A DNA stretch of 64,000 nucleotides. It comes from Alcaligenaceae bacterium. GTDB lineage: Bacteria > Pseudomonadota > Gammaproteobacteria > Burkholderiales > Burkholderiaceae_B. Under the pieces are notes generated by a model that made no database searches, was not told the DNA's origin, and saw only the letters and a list, made by a program, of their open reading frames with translations. Shown here one piece after another: positions 8,051 through 16,866 of this stretch. Both the position numbers and the translations under genes were made by a program. Positions within the stretch are counted from its first letter, which is position 1. Each line of letters opens with the position of its first letter. The stretch spans positions 62,001-126,000 of the forward strand of contig JACCES010000011.1 in the NCBI GenBank assembly GCA_013416455.1, in the 5' to 3' direction.

Positions 8051-9316
8051 ATGGCAATATTGATACGCATGCCCGAAGTGGCTGCCAACACGGATTCCGC
8101 AGTCATTGTTTCGTGGGCAAAGCAAGAAGGCGACACTGTCGCGCAGGGCGATTGCCTGGCTGAAATCGAAACCGAAAAGGCCGTCATCGAGTTCAACGCG
8201 GAGCAGTCCGGGGTGCTGGGCCGCATTCTGGTTCAGGCCGGCAAGGATACCGAGGTGGGAACGCCCATCGCGGTATTGCTCGAAGCCGGCGAAAAGGATG
8301 CCGACCTGTCCGCGCTGCTCTCCGCCGACGAAGGCGGGCAGCAGGCCGCCGGTGCGGCGGTGGGCGGAGCGGCGGCGGATGCCCCTGCCGCCGCGTCCCC
8401 GGGGCCGGCTGCCGTGGAAGCGGTGGAAAGCGGTGAGCGCATCTTCGCAAGTCCGTTGGCCAGGCGCCTCGCGCGCGATGCCGGTGTCGATCTCGCAGGC
8501 CTGAAGGGCAGCGGCCCGCAAGGGCGCATCATCAAGCGCGATGTGCGGGCGGCCCGCTCGGCCGGGCCGGCCGTGGCCCCCGCCCTGGCGCCCGCTCAGG
8601 CGGCTGCGGCTGCGGCGGCGCCGGGCGCGGGCCAGGCTTACACCGACGTTCCGCACACCAGCATGCGCCGCACGATTGCGCGCCGGCTCAGCGAAAGCAA
8701 GCAGACCGTGCCGCATTTCTACCTGCGCGCCGATTGCCGCGTGGACGCTTTGCTGGCCTTGCGCGGGCAGATCAATCAGGCGGCATCCCGCAAGATCTCC
8801 GTCAATGACTTCATCGTCAAGGCGGTTGCCGTGGCCTTGCGGGAACTGCCCGACATGAACGTCAGCTGGACCGAGACGGCATTGCGCCGATACGATGCCA
8901 TCGATGTGTCGGTGGCCGTCTCCACGCCGACGGGGCTGATCACGCCTGTCGTGAAGGCGGCGGATGCCCGGCCGTTGTCGCTCATCAGCGGCGAAATCGC
9001 CGATCTGGCCCAGCGGGCGCGCGAAGGAAGGCTGCAGCCGCACGAGTATCAGGGCGGCAGCTTCACGGTCAGCAATCTGGGCATGTATGGCGTTCAGGAA
9101 TTCGCGGCCATCATCAACCCGCCTCAGGCCGCCATTCTCGCTGTCGGCGGCTTCGAGCGCCGGCCAGTGGCGAATGATGATGGCGAGCTGGGCGTTGCCT
9201 CGGTCATGACGGTAACGCTTTCAGTGGATCATCGTGCGATCGATGGCGCGCTTGCCGCGCAATGGCTAGGCATATTCAAGACGATCGTGGAAAATCCCCT
9301 CTCCGCTCTCATCTGA
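8051..9316 (+). CDS. Dihydrolipoyl acyltransferase (E2) of the dehydrogenase complex
   Basis: About 421 residues. The start at 8051 is preferred over the in-frame ATG at 8042 because AGGGGA at 8036-8041 is 9 bases from the former but abuts the latter. Order: lipoyl domain (MAILIRMPEVAANTD; lipoyl Lys in IETEKAVIEF near residue 43), an Ala/Pro-rich linker, peripheral subunit-binding domain (FASPLARRLARDAGV then GSGPQGRIIKRDV, near 130-165), a second Ala-rich linker, and a catalytic acyltransferase core with the C-terminal DHRAIDG active site near residue 393. It transfers the acyl group from lipoate to CoA. It is encoded between E1 and E3. Confidence 0.93.
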   Translation: MAILIRMPEVAANTDSAVIVSWAKQEGDTVAQGDCLAEIETEKAVIEFNAEQSGVLGRILVQAGKDTEVGTPIAVLLEAGEKDADLSALLSADEGGQQAAGAAVGGAAADAPAAASPGPAAVEAVESGERIFASPLARRLARDAGVDLAGLKGSGPQGRIIKRDVRAARSAGPAVAPALAPAQAAAAAAAPGAGQAYTDVPHTSMRRTIARRLSESKQTVPHFYLRADCRVDALLALRGQINQAASRKISVNDFIVKAVAVALRELPDMNVSWTETALRRYDAIDVSVAVSTPTGLITPVVKAADARPLSLISGEIADLAQRAREGRLQPHEYQGGSFTVSNLGMYGVQEFAAIINPPQAAILAVGGFERRPVANDDGELGVASVMTVTLSVDHRAIDGALAAQWLGIFKTIVENPLSALI

Positions 9317-9326
9317 AATAAAGCAA

Positions 9327-10718
9327 ATGAAATCTGATCAATTCGATGTCGTGGTCGTCGGGGCGGGTCCCGGCGGGTATGTGGCGGCGATCCGCGCCGC
9401 CCAGCTTGGCATGCGTACCGCCATAGTGGAAAAGGCGGAATTGGGCGGGGTGTGCCTGAATTGGGGCTGCATTCCCACCAAGGCGATGCTGCGTTCGGTC
9501 GATGTGCTGCGCCTGATGCGCAAGGCGGACCAGTTCGGTATCAAGGCCGTTGAACCGGAACCCGACCTGCAGGCCATCGTGGCCCGTTCCCGCAATGTGG
9601 CGGGCCAACTGCAGCGCGGCGTGACCCATCTGATGAAGAAGAACGGCATAACCGTGATCAAGGGCCAGGCGCGCCTGGCGGGGAAGGGCCGCCTGTCGGT
9701 AAAGGGGGAAGGGGCGGAAACGCCGGTCATGGCGAAGCACATCGTGCTGGCGACCGGGGCGCGCGCACGGACCCTGCCCGGGCTGGATGCCCGGGCGGAC
9801 GGGGTATGGCATTACCGCGAAGCCCTGACGCCGCCCAGCCTGCCGAAGAGCATGCTGGTGATCGGGGCGGGCGCGATCGGCATCGAGTTTGCGAGCTTCT
9901 ACCACGCCCTGGGCGCAAAGGTGGATGTCGTTGAAATGGCCGAACACGTGCTGCCGGTGGAAGATGTTGAAATCTCCGAATACGTTGGCCAGGAACTGCG
10001 CAAGCAAGGCATTACCCTGCATCTGGGCAGCAATATCGCCCGGGCAGAGCGCGGCAACGGCGGCTGGGCCGTGCAATTGGGCGGCGCTCAGGCCGGCAGG
10101 CTTCAGGCCGAAGTGATTCTGGTGGCCGCCGGCATCGTCGGCAATGTCGAAGGGCTGGGTCTCGAAGGCACCGGTGTCAAGGTGGTGAACAACCATATCG
10201 TCACTGACGAGTACGGCGCGACGGGCGAGCCCGGCGTCCATGCCATCGGAGACGTCGCCGGCGCGCCGTGGCTGGCGCACAAGGCCTCGCATGAAGCGCT
10301 GGTCTGCATCGAGAAGATCGCCGGTCTGGACCCCCGCCCCATCGATGTGAACCGTGTTCCTTCATGCACTTACAGCCATCCGCAGGTTGCCCGTGTCGGG
10401 CTGACCGAGCGGCAGGCGCGCGAACTGGGAAGAAAGGTGCGCGTGGGCAAATTTCCTTTCTCCGCCAACGGCAAGGCCATCGCGCTGGGCGAGACGGGCG
10501 GATTCGTCAAGGTGATCTTCGATGCCGAGCTCGGCGAACTGATCGGCGCGCATATGGTGGGCGAGGAAGTCACCGAGATGATTCAGGGGTACACGGTCGC
10601 GGCCGAACTGGAAACGACCGAAGCCGAACTGATGCATACGATCTTTCCTCATCCCACGCTGTCGGAAGCCATGCACGAGGCCGTGCTGTCGGCCTACGGC
10701 AAAGCACTGCATTTTTGA
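9327..10718 (+). CDS. lpdA: Dihydrolipoyl dehydrogenase (E3)
   Basis: A 463-residue flavoprotein. The FAD motif VVGAGPGGYVAAIRAAQLG is at the N-terminus, the redox disulfide is in GGVCLNWGCIPTKA (Cys-x4-Cys), and the NAD-binding VIGAGAIGIEFA lies near residue 175. ATGEPGVHAIGDVAG is the second FAD contact, and HTIFPHPTLSEAMHEA holds the catalytic His-Glu pair. It reoxidises dihydrolipoate with NAD. It starts 10 bases after E2 ends and closes the operon. It is the only E3 in the window and could also serve the lipoyl protein at 34570-34812. Confidence 0.95.
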   Translation: MKSDQFDVVVVGAGPGGYVAAIRAAQLGMRTAIVEKAELGGVCLNWGCIPTKAMLRSVDVLRLMRKADQFGIKAVEPEPDLQAIVARSRNVAGQLQRGVTHLMKKNGITVIKGQARLAGKGRLSVKGEGAETPVMAKHIVLATGARARTLPGLDARADGVWHYREALTPPSLPKSMLVIGAGAIGIEFASFYHALGAKVDVVEMAEHVLPVEDVEISEYVGQELRKQGITLHLGSNIARAERGNGGWAVQLGGAQAGRLQAEVILVAAGIVGNVEGLGLEGTGVKVVNNHIVTDEYGATGEPGVHAIGDVAGAPWLAHKASHEALVCIEKIAGLDPRPIDVNRVPSCTYSHPQVARVGLTERQARELGRKVRVGKFPFSANGKAIALGETGGFVKVIFDAELGELIGAHMVGEEVTEMIQGYTVAAELETTEAELMHTIFPHPTLSEAMHEAVLSAYGKALHF

Positions 10719-10767
10719 GCACGGGGGTGCGCGCTGCGCGCGGATCACGCGCGGCGCGCACAGGCGC

Positions 10768-10808
10768 TTTTTAGTGTCAACAGGCCCTGGGGACTGTTGA
10801 CACTAAAA
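10768..10808. terminator. Strong hairpin after lpdA formed by two abutting ends of the CTAG element
   Basis: TTTTAGTGTCAACAG (10769-10783) pairs perfectly with CTGTTGACACTAAAA (10794-10808), giving a 15-bp stem with a 10-base loop. The left arm matches the right-hand end of the 273-bp element but points the opposite way. The right arm is the left end of the full copy starting at 10787. So a solo element end is fused to a full copy. It lies 50 bases after the lpdA stop and probably acts as a transcription terminator. Confidence 0.55.
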
Positions 10809-11059
10809 GGAGGCTTGCACTGGCTGGATATCGGGTGGCAGGCTAGGCGTGCAGGGCGCCGCATGGCCGCTCCCTGCAAGGCCTGCGCAACGACGCATGG
10901 CGCCCGATATCCAGCCAGCCCGCAGGGTGAGTACGCAAACGCGCGCCTGGCTGCGTTGCGAATGCTCGCCGGGGGGGCCGCCACGACTGCGCTTCGCGCC
11001 TTGCCATCCACACGTTTGCGTACTCATGCGAACCTCCTTTTAGTGTCAATAGTCCCTAG
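10787..11059. repeat. 273-bp structured element with terminal inverted repeats and CTAG end, copy 1
   Basis: Starts CTGGGGACTGTTGACAC and ends in the near-exact reverse complement, closing with CTAG. Inside are two further long palindromes. CTGGCTGGATATCGGG (10820-10835) pairs with 10903-10918 over 16 bp, and GAGTACGCAAACG (10929-10941) pairs with 11013-11025 over 13 bp. The element could fold as an outer stem with two arms. It is nearly identical to the copy at 55452-55723: one substitution and one G-run length change in the core, the remaining differences in the ends. It carries no convincing gene: the reading frames change with the 7G/6G difference. The right end forms the stop codon of the marR gene. 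A MITE-like or structured-nucleic-acid element is the best description. Confidence 0.85.
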
Positions 11060-11559
11060 ATGCCGGCCCGACGGCGTTTGGATTGAACGGGCTGGAAAGC
11101 CGTTCTGGCGCGGGGCTCAAGATCGCTCACCAGCCGTTTCAGCAGCACGATGAATTGTTCGCGCTCGCTTTCATTCAACGGCGACATCTGCGCCCGGTAA
11201 GTGGATTCGGCCATCGCATGCGTGCGTCGCAATAAATTTCGGCCCTGCGTGGTGAGCGCCAGGCGCAGCTGCCGTTTGTCCTGTGCGTCGACCTGCCGCA
11301 GCAGCCACCCGCTGCGTTCCAGCCCTTGCGCGATCTGTGAGATGCTGGCCTTGTTCATTCCCAATGAAAGTGCCAGATCACCCTGTGTCAGATTCTTCTG
11401 ATCGTGCAGGGCGATCAGCACCGCGTACTGCGCCGGGGACAGGCCGACAGAAGCGAATTCGGTTTCAAGGATGGAGGCGAAGATCTGATGGGCGCGCCGA
11501 AGCAGGAACCCCGGCCTTTCATAGAGTTGATCCAGGCGCTCTATCGGGGGCATGGCCAT
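11056..11559 (-). CDS. MarR-family transcriptional regulator
   Basis: A 167-residue winged-helix regulator. It has FASVGLSPAQYAVLIAL, NLTQGDLALSLGMNKASISQ (recognition helix) and a wing with DKRQLRLALTTQG. It follows the MFS exporter gene by 46 bases on the same strand, so the two likely form an exporter-regulator operon controlled by a small phenolic or toxic ligand (inference). Its TAG stop codon is supplied by the terminal CTAG of the repeat at 10787-11059. The extreme C-terminus (SKRRRAGI) may therefore have been altered when the element arrived. Confidence 0.9.
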   Translation of the reverse strand: MAMPPIERLDQLYERPGFLLRRAHQIFASILETEFASVGLSPAQYAVLIALHDQKNLTQGDLALSLGMNKASISQIAQGLERSGWLLRQVDAQDKRQLRLALTTQGRNLLRRTHAMAESTYRAQMSPLNESEREQFIVLLKRLVSDLEPRARTAFQPVQSKRRRAGI

Positions 11560-11605
11560 ACATTCAATGGTGATTCAGCGTGGTGGGGTGGATAGGGAAC
11601 AGGCC

Positions 11606-13030
11606 TCAGGTTGCCTTGCGGCCGTGGCCGCTCAGTTCGGCCCCGGCGTGTTCGGGAAGCGCGCGATAGCACGGCCATCCGGCCAGACAGACCAAGGCGA
11701 GCAGAATGAATGCTACCGCATAATCCTGCGCCAAGGGCGCCTGGCGGCCGTACAGAGCGGCAGTCCATTCGACGACGAGGGCGGAAGCGGCGATTCCCAG
11801 GGCCACCGCCAGCTGCCAGGCCATGGTATTGAGCGTCGTTGCCGAGGCGACTTTTTCGGGGGGCAGGTCCGCATAGGCGATCGCGCTGAGCGCATTGAAC
11901 TGAATCGCTCGGAAAAAGCCCGAGACCGCCATCGTTGCGGCAATGGCGGCAAGCCCCCAGCCGGGTACGGCGAACGAGGCGCAGGCCGCCAGCCCGGCCG
12001 TGCATATCCATCCATTTCCGATCAGGATATGGCGGAAGCCCCAGCGCGCCAGCAGGCCGGCCGTAAGTGTCTTGGCGAACATGGCGGTTGTGCCGCCGAT
12101 GAGCAGCACCAATCCGCTATGCACTGCGGAATAGCCCAGGCCAAGCTGCAGCATCAGCGGCAGAAGAAAAGGGAGCGCGCCGTAACCGACGCGGACCAGG
12201 CTACCGCCCCAGAAGCCGGCCGCGAACGATGGAACCCGCAACAGAGAGAAATCCAGCATGGGGCGTGCAAGCCTGCGGCGGTAGCCTCTGCAGGCGGCCA
12301 GCAAGGCGGCCAGGACCAAGGCGTAGGCGATTGCCCACCCCGGTGCGTCGGCCTGCCGCACATAATCGATACCCATTACGGCCCAGGCGAGCAAGACGGA
12401 CAGCAGCAGCCATTCGCGCAGATCGAAGACACTGGCGACAGGCGTGCGCAGTTCGGGCATGATGCGCCGCGCCGCAAGCAGCCCCATGATCCCCACCGGT
12501 ACATTGACCCAGAATACCCAGTGCCAGCTGAGGTAGGTTCCCAGGAGCCCGCCCAGCGGTGGACCCAGCATCGGCCCCAGCATGGCCGGCGTCACCATCC
12601 AGGCCAGGGCCTGCACCAGTTTGCCCTTGCCTGTGGCGTGGATCAGCACATTGCGTCCCACCGGCACCATCAGGGCGGCCGCGGCCCCCTGCAGGGCCCG
12701 ATAGGCCGACAGCGCGACCGGCCCCGTGGCCATTGCACAGAGCGCCGAGCTCACCACGAACAGCGATATGGAACAGCAGAACGTCGTACGTGATCCCCAT
12801 CGGGCCGCCAGCAGGCCGCTGAGCGGGATGAAGATCAGCGAGCACAAGAGGTAGATCGTCATCGTCAGGTTCAGGCTCAGCGGATCCACGCCGAACTGCA
12901 GTGCGATGTCGGGAATCACGGGGCTGATGACGGTCGCATCCAGCTGTTCCATGAACATCGCCGAACCCACCAGCAGAGCAAGCGGACGGAAATCTCCGCC
13001 GTCGGCGGCTTGTGTGTGGCGGGCGTGCAT
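11606..13030 (-). CDS. MFS transporter, DHA2 (EmrB/QacA-like) drug-exporter family
   Basis: 474 residues, highly hydrophobic, with about 14 predicted transmembrane helices, as in DHA2 antiporters. Family motifs are readable: LDATVISPVIPDIALQF in helix 1 (acidic D in the membrane), GLLAARWGSR between helices 2 and 3, and MLGPMLGPPLGGLLG in helix 5 (antiporter motif C). It probably exports a toxic compound by proton antiport at the inner membrane. It is transcribed ahead of marR. An AT-rich palindrome at 13108-13121 lies 78 bases upstream and may be the operator. Confidence 0.9.
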   Translation of the reverse strand: MHARHTQAADGGDFRPLALLVGSAMFMEQLDATVISPVIPDIALQFGVDPLSLNLTMTIYLLCSLIFIPLSGLLAARWGSRTTFCCSISLFVVSSALCAMATGPVALSAYRALQGAAAALMVPVGRNVLIHATGKGKLVQALAWMVTPAMLGPMLGPPLGGLLGTYLSWHWVFWVNVPVGIMGLLAARRIMPELRTPVASVFDLREWLLLSVLLAWAVMGIDYVRQADAPGWAIAYALVLAALLAACRGYRRRLARPMLDFSLLRVPSFAAGFWGGSLVRVGYGALPFLLPLMLQLGLGYSAVHSGLVLLIGGTTAMFAKTLTAGLLARWGFRHILIGNGWICTAGLAACASFAVPGWGLAAIAATMAVSGFFRAIQFNALSAIAYADLPPEKVASATTLNTMAWQLAVALGIAASALVVEWTAALYGRQAPLAQDYAVAFILLALVCLAGWPCYRALPEHAGAELSGHGRKAT

Positions 13031-13107
13031 GTCGATTGGGCGGGGCGATGAAGAAACTGTAATCCATTGATTCTCCTTAATTCCACGGTCGGGCGTAAAT
13101 AAAATTA

Positions 13108-13121
13108 GTTAATGTATTAAC
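13108..13121. promoter_or_regulatory. AT-rich palindrome upstream of the MFS-marR operon
   Basis: GTTAAT and ATTAAC flank GT as a perfect 6+2+6 palindrome inside a run of A/T bases (about 13095-13140) that stands out from the GC-rich surroundings. It lies between the divergent MFS and sulfurtransferase genes. MarR proteins bind AT-rich palindromes, and the MarR gene at 11056-11559 is in the downstream operon. The assignment is inference. Confidence 0.4.
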
Positions 13122-13230
13122 AATTAATTCTTCTTTTGATCCGGGCGGCGGGTGTGGGACAGTGTGAGCCTGTCCCGACGCAATACGGCAAGACGCCGTT
13201 TGCGTTTCCAGAATCAACGAGGATCCCGTC

Positions 13231-14028
13231 ATGGCCATTTTTGAACTCCTTACGCCGCAACGCCTGGAACAGACATCCGGCGCTGAAGAGCGGGTGCTGA
13301 TCGATACCCGTCCGTCCGCCGATTACTGGCAAGGTCATATCGCAGGCGCCCGCCACTTCGATCCGGCGCTCCTGTCCATCACGCGTACCGATGCCGCATC
13401 GCTGGCGCGCTTTCACGCCTTGCTGGCATGGGCGCTGTCCACGCTGGGGCTGACGCCGGCGTCGAAGGTCGTACTTATCGGCGCCCAGAACGATGCGCCG
13501 ACCGCCAAGGCGGCCTGGGCGCTCGCATACGGCGGGCTGCGGCATGTCGCGCTGCTGGATGGCGGCCTGGCCGCATGGGGGGCCCCGCTGGTTTCCGAGG
13601 CGTCACGGTGGGCCGCCACGAATTTCGCGCTGAACCCCGAACCCGCCTATCTGGCGACGGCCGACGATGTGCTGGCCGCGGTCGAGAACGGCGACATCAT
13701 CCTGGATGCGCGTTCGCGTGAAGAATTCGACGGTCTGCGCAGCAACGCAGGCCGCAAGGGGCGTGTGCCCGATGCGAAATTCTGGGACAACAGCCACGAA
13801 CTCGACGCCGGCGGCCGTTATGCCGCCCCCGCCGGAATCAGGGAACAGACCGCTCGGGCCGGAGCCGGCCCTGACGCGACAGCCATCGTCTATTGCGGCG
13901 GCGGAGGCCGCGCGGCGCGTACATTCGTCGCCCTGCAACTGGCCGGCCAGGCCGCCGCGGTCTATCCCGCATCGTGGCTGGAATGGGGCGCGGACCCGCG
14001 TTTTCCCATCCAGGCGGCCCAGCCCTGA
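13231..14028 (+). CDS. Tandem-rhodanese sulfurtransferase
   Basis: A 265-residue protein with two rhodanese domains. The N-terminal domain (LIDTRPSADYWQGHIAGARHF; YGGLRHVALLDGGLAAW) lacks a catalytic Cys. The C-terminal one (ILDARSREEFDGL; GRVPDAKFWDN) carries the persulfide-forming Cys in IVYCGGGGRAART. Such enzymes move sulfane sulfur from thiosulfate or mercaptopyruvate to cyanide or thiol acceptors. Start supported by a GAGGA site. It heads a same-strand run with a TauD-like dioxygenase and an SsuABC-like importer, so a role in assimilating sulfur from an organosulfur compound is likely (inference). Confidence 0.88.
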   Translation: MAIFELLTPQRLEQTSGAEERVLIDTRPSADYWQGHIAGARHFDPALLSITRTDAASLARFHALLAWALSTLGLTPASKVVLIGAQNDAPTAKAAWALAYGGLRHVALLDGGLAAWGAPLVSEASRWAATNFALNPEPAYLATADDVLAAVENGDIILDARSREEFDGLRSNAGRKGRVPDAKFWDNSHELDAGGRYAAPAGIREQTARAGAGPDATAIVYCGGGGRAARTFVALQLAGQAAAVYPASWLEWGADPRFPIQAAQP

Positions 14029-14102
14029 ACATCCTGTTTCCCTTGATCAGAGAATCCCTTGTCAATCCCGCCTCGCCCAGGCTCGCAATTTTCGGTGCTT
14101 CC

Positions 14103-15017
14103 ATGAACGGCATTTACGTCGACGACGAAAAACTCGATCGGATCCAGTCCAAGGCTCTGGATCTCACACAGTATCCCAGTACGGCCAGCGAACTGGGTGA
14201 AGTCAGTATCACTCCGTATTCCTCCACGGTCGGCGCAACCGTGCGAGGCCTGCGTTTGCACGATGGCGGCGACGTCGGGCCCGCTCTGCGCCGCTTTCTG
14301 TATGACGGTTTGCTGCGCCATGGCTTCCTGAGCTTCGAACCGGGAACGGTGGACGCGCAGTCCTTCGAGCGGCTGGTCTCGCTGTTCGGCAGTGTCCGGC
14401 TGATGAATACGCCCTATACGCCGGAAACGGGCAAGGCCGGGCAACTCAATGCCATCGACTCCTCGATCAAGCGAACGCGCATGAACTATATCTGGCATAT
14501 CGATCAGTCGTTCCAGGTCGAGCAGCCTCCCTTTACAGCGCTGTTCGCGCAGGAAGTGCCCGGCACCGGCGGGGATACCGTGTTTTCCAACGCCACGGCG
14601 GCCTACGATCTGCTGCACCCCGCGCTGGCCGCCTACTTTGAATCCTTGACGGCGGTTCATGATGTCGAGACGCAAGGATTCCTGACGCTTGCCTATCACG
14701 ACTTCGAGAAACGCGCGGGCCAGCGAGCCAAGTATCCATCGATAGAAGTGCCGTTGATCCGCGTTCACCCTGAAACCGGACGCAAGCAGATATTCGCCAA
14801 CGAGCTGTACACGCAGCGCATTCTGGGCGTGACGCGCCGCGCCAGCGAGGCATTGCTGAATGTGCTGTTCGATCTGATCTCGGCGCCCGAAGTACAGGCG
14901 CGGCATCAATGGGCGGACGGGATCGCCCTGATCTGGGACAACCGGACTGTCCAGCATCGGGGAGTGCCTGATTTCGGCGCAAGCCGGCGGGTACTGCACC
15001 GGGCCCTGGTGCTCTGA
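14103..15017 (+). CDS. TauD/TfdA-family Fe(II)/2-oxoglutarate-dependent dioxygenase
   Basis: About 304 residues. The iron facial triad is visible as His-x-Asp in YIWHIDQSFQ and the distal His in IWDNRTVQHRGVPD. The 2-oxoglutarate-binding Arg is likely in the final SRRVLHRALV. The family hydroxylates taurine, alkylsulfonates, alkyl sulfates or aryloxyacetates, releasing sulfite, sulfate or a phenol. The start at 14103 is chosen from usual family length; no strong ribosome site is visible. It lies between a sulfurtransferase and an SsuA-like binding protein, which points to a sulfonate or sulfate ester as substrate. Confidence 0.85.
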   Translation: MNGIYVDDEKLDRIQSKALDLTQYPSTASELGEVSITPYSSTVGATVRGLRLHDGGDVGPALRRFLYDGLLRHGFLSFEPGTVDAQSFERLVSLFGSVRLMNTPYTPETGKAGQLNAIDSSIKRTRMNYIWHIDQSFQVEQPPFTALFAQEVPGTGGDTVFSNATAAYDLLHPALAAYFESLTAVHDVETQGFLTLAYHDFEKRAGQRAKYPSIEVPLIRVHPETGRKQIFANELYTQRILGVTRRASEALLNVLFDLISAPEVQARHQWADGIALIWDNRTVQHRGVPDFGASRRVLHRALVL

Positions 15018-15052
15018 GCCACCGACTCTCCAAACCAAAGAATGAGATAGCC

Positions 15053-16027
15053 ATGCAACGCAGAACATTTCTTCAAGCAGGCGGCGCCCTGGCCCTGGGC
15101 AGCCTGTTCACCGGCGCACGGGGCGCCGAAGCCGGCGCCGTGCGAATCACCTTGCCATCGCCGGGCAGCGCCGGTTCGGCCTGGCAGCCACTGATCGACA
15201 ATCTGTCTTTGAACCAGGGCCCCGGCCTCGATCTGAAATGGGTGACCGCCGACCCCGGCAAGATGCAGGTTCAGCTCAGCGCCGGTTCGCTGGACGTTGG
15301 CGTATTCGGCGCCGTCGGATTGGCGACATTGGCCAACAGGGGGAGCGATATCGTGCTGTTCGGGCCCGCCTTGAACAATCACGGCCGCTGGATCGTGCGC
15401 GGCGACAGCGGCTTTCGCGATCCCAAGGAGCTGATCGGGAAGACCATCGCCACGACGGCGGAGACGAGCGAAACCTATCTGCAGGCAAGAATCGCCGCCG
15501 CCCTGAACGGTATCGACCTGAAGAAGGATATCAAGGTCATCCATGGTTCTCCCACGGCGAATCTGGCCTTGTTCGAACGAGGTGACGTGGATGCCATCAT
15601 CACGCTCGAACCCACCGCCACGCGCCTGGTGGGCCGGGGGGCGCGGGAAATCGCGCGTGTGGCGGATCTGTGGCGCCAGGCCACGGGCACTGACGAAGAT
15701 CCTTTCCTGGTCGGGCTCGCGGCCAGCCGTGGCTGGTTCGACGCCAACCGCGAAACGGCCCGCCGGCTGGCCGCGCTGTTCGAGCGCCTGGGACGCGCCG
15801 TACAGGATGATCCCGGCCGTTTACGGTCGATCGCGACCAGCCTGGGCTTGAGGGAAAGCGAAGACGAGGCGATTGCGCTGCTGCCGGAGCGGTTGGCCCC
15901 CGCTTATGCCACTCGATGGGACGATGGCGTCTTTGCCGCCATCGACAAGCAGGTGCAGGTTGCCGCCGAACTCGGTCTGCTGGACCGCGTACCGGATCGG
16001 CCCCTCTATGTGAGCGTGAACGCCTGA
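15053..16027 (+). CDS. ABC transporter substrate-binding protein, SsuA/NMT1-like (sulfonate/nitrate type)
   Basis: A 324-residue periplasmic protein. It starts MQRRTFLQAGGALALGS, a twin-arginine export signal cleaved near GARGAEA. The body follows the SsuA/TauA pattern: a GSLDVGVFGAVGLATLAN segment, GKTIATTAETSETYLQARI and ERGDVDAIITLEPTATRLV. It probably delivers an aliphatic sulfonate-like compound to the permease whose start codon overlaps its stop (ATGA at 16026-16029). Substrate specificity is inferred from the neighbouring dioxygenase. Confidence 0.88.
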   Translation: MQRRTFLQAGGALALGSLFTGARGAEAGAVRITLPSPGSAGSAWQPLIDNLSLNQGPGLDLKWVTADPGKMQVQLSAGSLDVGVFGAVGLATLANRGSDIVLFGPALNNHGRWIVRGDSGFRDPKELIGKTIATTAETSETYLQARIAAALNGIDLKKDIKVIHGSPTANLALFERGDVDAIITLEPTATRLVGRGAREIARVADLWRQATGTDEDPFLVGLAASRGWFDANRETARRLAALFERLGRAVQDDPGRLRSIATSLGLRESEDEAIALLPERLAPAYATRWDDGVFAAIDKQVQVAAELGLLDRVPDRPLYVSVNA

Positions 16028-16866
16028 TGAACGTGAAAAACCTGACCCTGGATTCCGCCCGCCCAGTCACGGCGGCCCCCGCGGTTCCGATCATCCGGCG
16101 GCTGCGGGGCACATGGCGGCGCATGGCGCCGCAGGCGCTGTTTTTTGCGGTGCTGATGGCCGCATGGGAAATCATGGCCATCCAAGCCGACTCGCCCTTG
16201 GTCCCCGGAAGCGCCGCCATCGCCCGTGAATTCGCCGGGATCACCCTCAGCGGCTTCGCGCCGGCCGAGATCGGCATCACGTTCGTACGCATGTCCTTGG
16301 GATTCCTGCTGGCGCTGGCCGTGGCCCTGCCCATCGGCATCCTGACCGCCGTCTCGCGGTTCGCCGAGCGCTTTTTCGAACCGGGAATCATTCTCGGCCT
16401 GACGGTCCCCGGCCTCGTCTGGGCGCTGTTGTGCGTCATCTGGTTCGGCGTCAGCCTGGCGTCGCCGGTGGTGGCCGTCGCGCTGGGCGTATTGCCCGCG
16501 CTGATCATTTCGGTGAATCAGGGGGTGCGCTCCCTGGCCCATGAACTGGTGGAAATGCAGCGCGTCTTCCGGCTGCCCACGCACATCGTGCTGCGGCGCA
16601 TCTGGCTGCCGGTGCTTTACAGCTTCATTATTTCCGGGTGCCGGGTCGGGTTCTCGATTGCCTGGAAGGTCATTGTTCTGGTCGAGATCTTCGGTATGTC
16701 GGACGGCGTCGGCTATCAATTGAACGCTCAGTTCAGCACCCAGAATGTGGAAGGTGTCATCGCATGGACACTTTCCTTCTGGGCCGCGATGCTGATCGTC
16801 GAGCACGGTGTTTTCCAGCCCTTGGAGCGGCATGCCAATCGCTGGAAAAAGGGCAATCAGGCATGA
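16027..16866 (+). CDS. ABC transporter permease, SsuC/TauC-like
   Basis: A 279-residue inner-membrane protein with about six helices. The start at 16027 overlaps the upstream stop, giving MNVKNLTLDSARPV. It has the BPD_transp_1 fold with an EAA-like loop around ELVEMQRVFRLP (near residues 175-195), which contacts the ATPase. It forms the channel for the SsuA-like binding protein upstream, and the ATPase start overlaps its stop. This tight A-C-B order is typical of sulfonate and taurine importers. Confidence 0.9.
   Translation: MNVKNLTLDSARPVTAAPAVPIIRRLRGTWRRMAPQALFFAVLMAAWEIMAIQADSPLVPGSAAIAREFAGITLSGFAPAEIGITFVRMSLGFLLALAVALPIGILTAVSRFAERFFEPGIILGLTVPGLVWALLCVIWFGVSLASPVVAVALGVLPALIISVNQGVRSLAHELVEMQRVFRLPTHIVLRRIWLPVLYSFIISGCRVGFSIAWKVIVLVEIFGMSDGVGYQLNAQFSTQNVEGVIAWTLSFWAAMLIVEHGVFQPLERHANRWKKGNQA

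Noticed and set aside
5828-9043. A very long open frame on the minus strand opposite the E1 and E2 genes
   Set aside because: It is antisense to well-supported dehydrogenase genes. High GC at third positions creates such mirror frames, and its product is His/Gln/Arg-rich with no family motif.
10803-11027. Apparent small genes in the CTAG element, with a GGAGG and ATG (also at 55452-55713)
   Set aside because: The frames diverge after the G-run that is 7 long in one copy and 6 in the other, so no protein is conserved; the GGAGG belongs to the terminal repeat.
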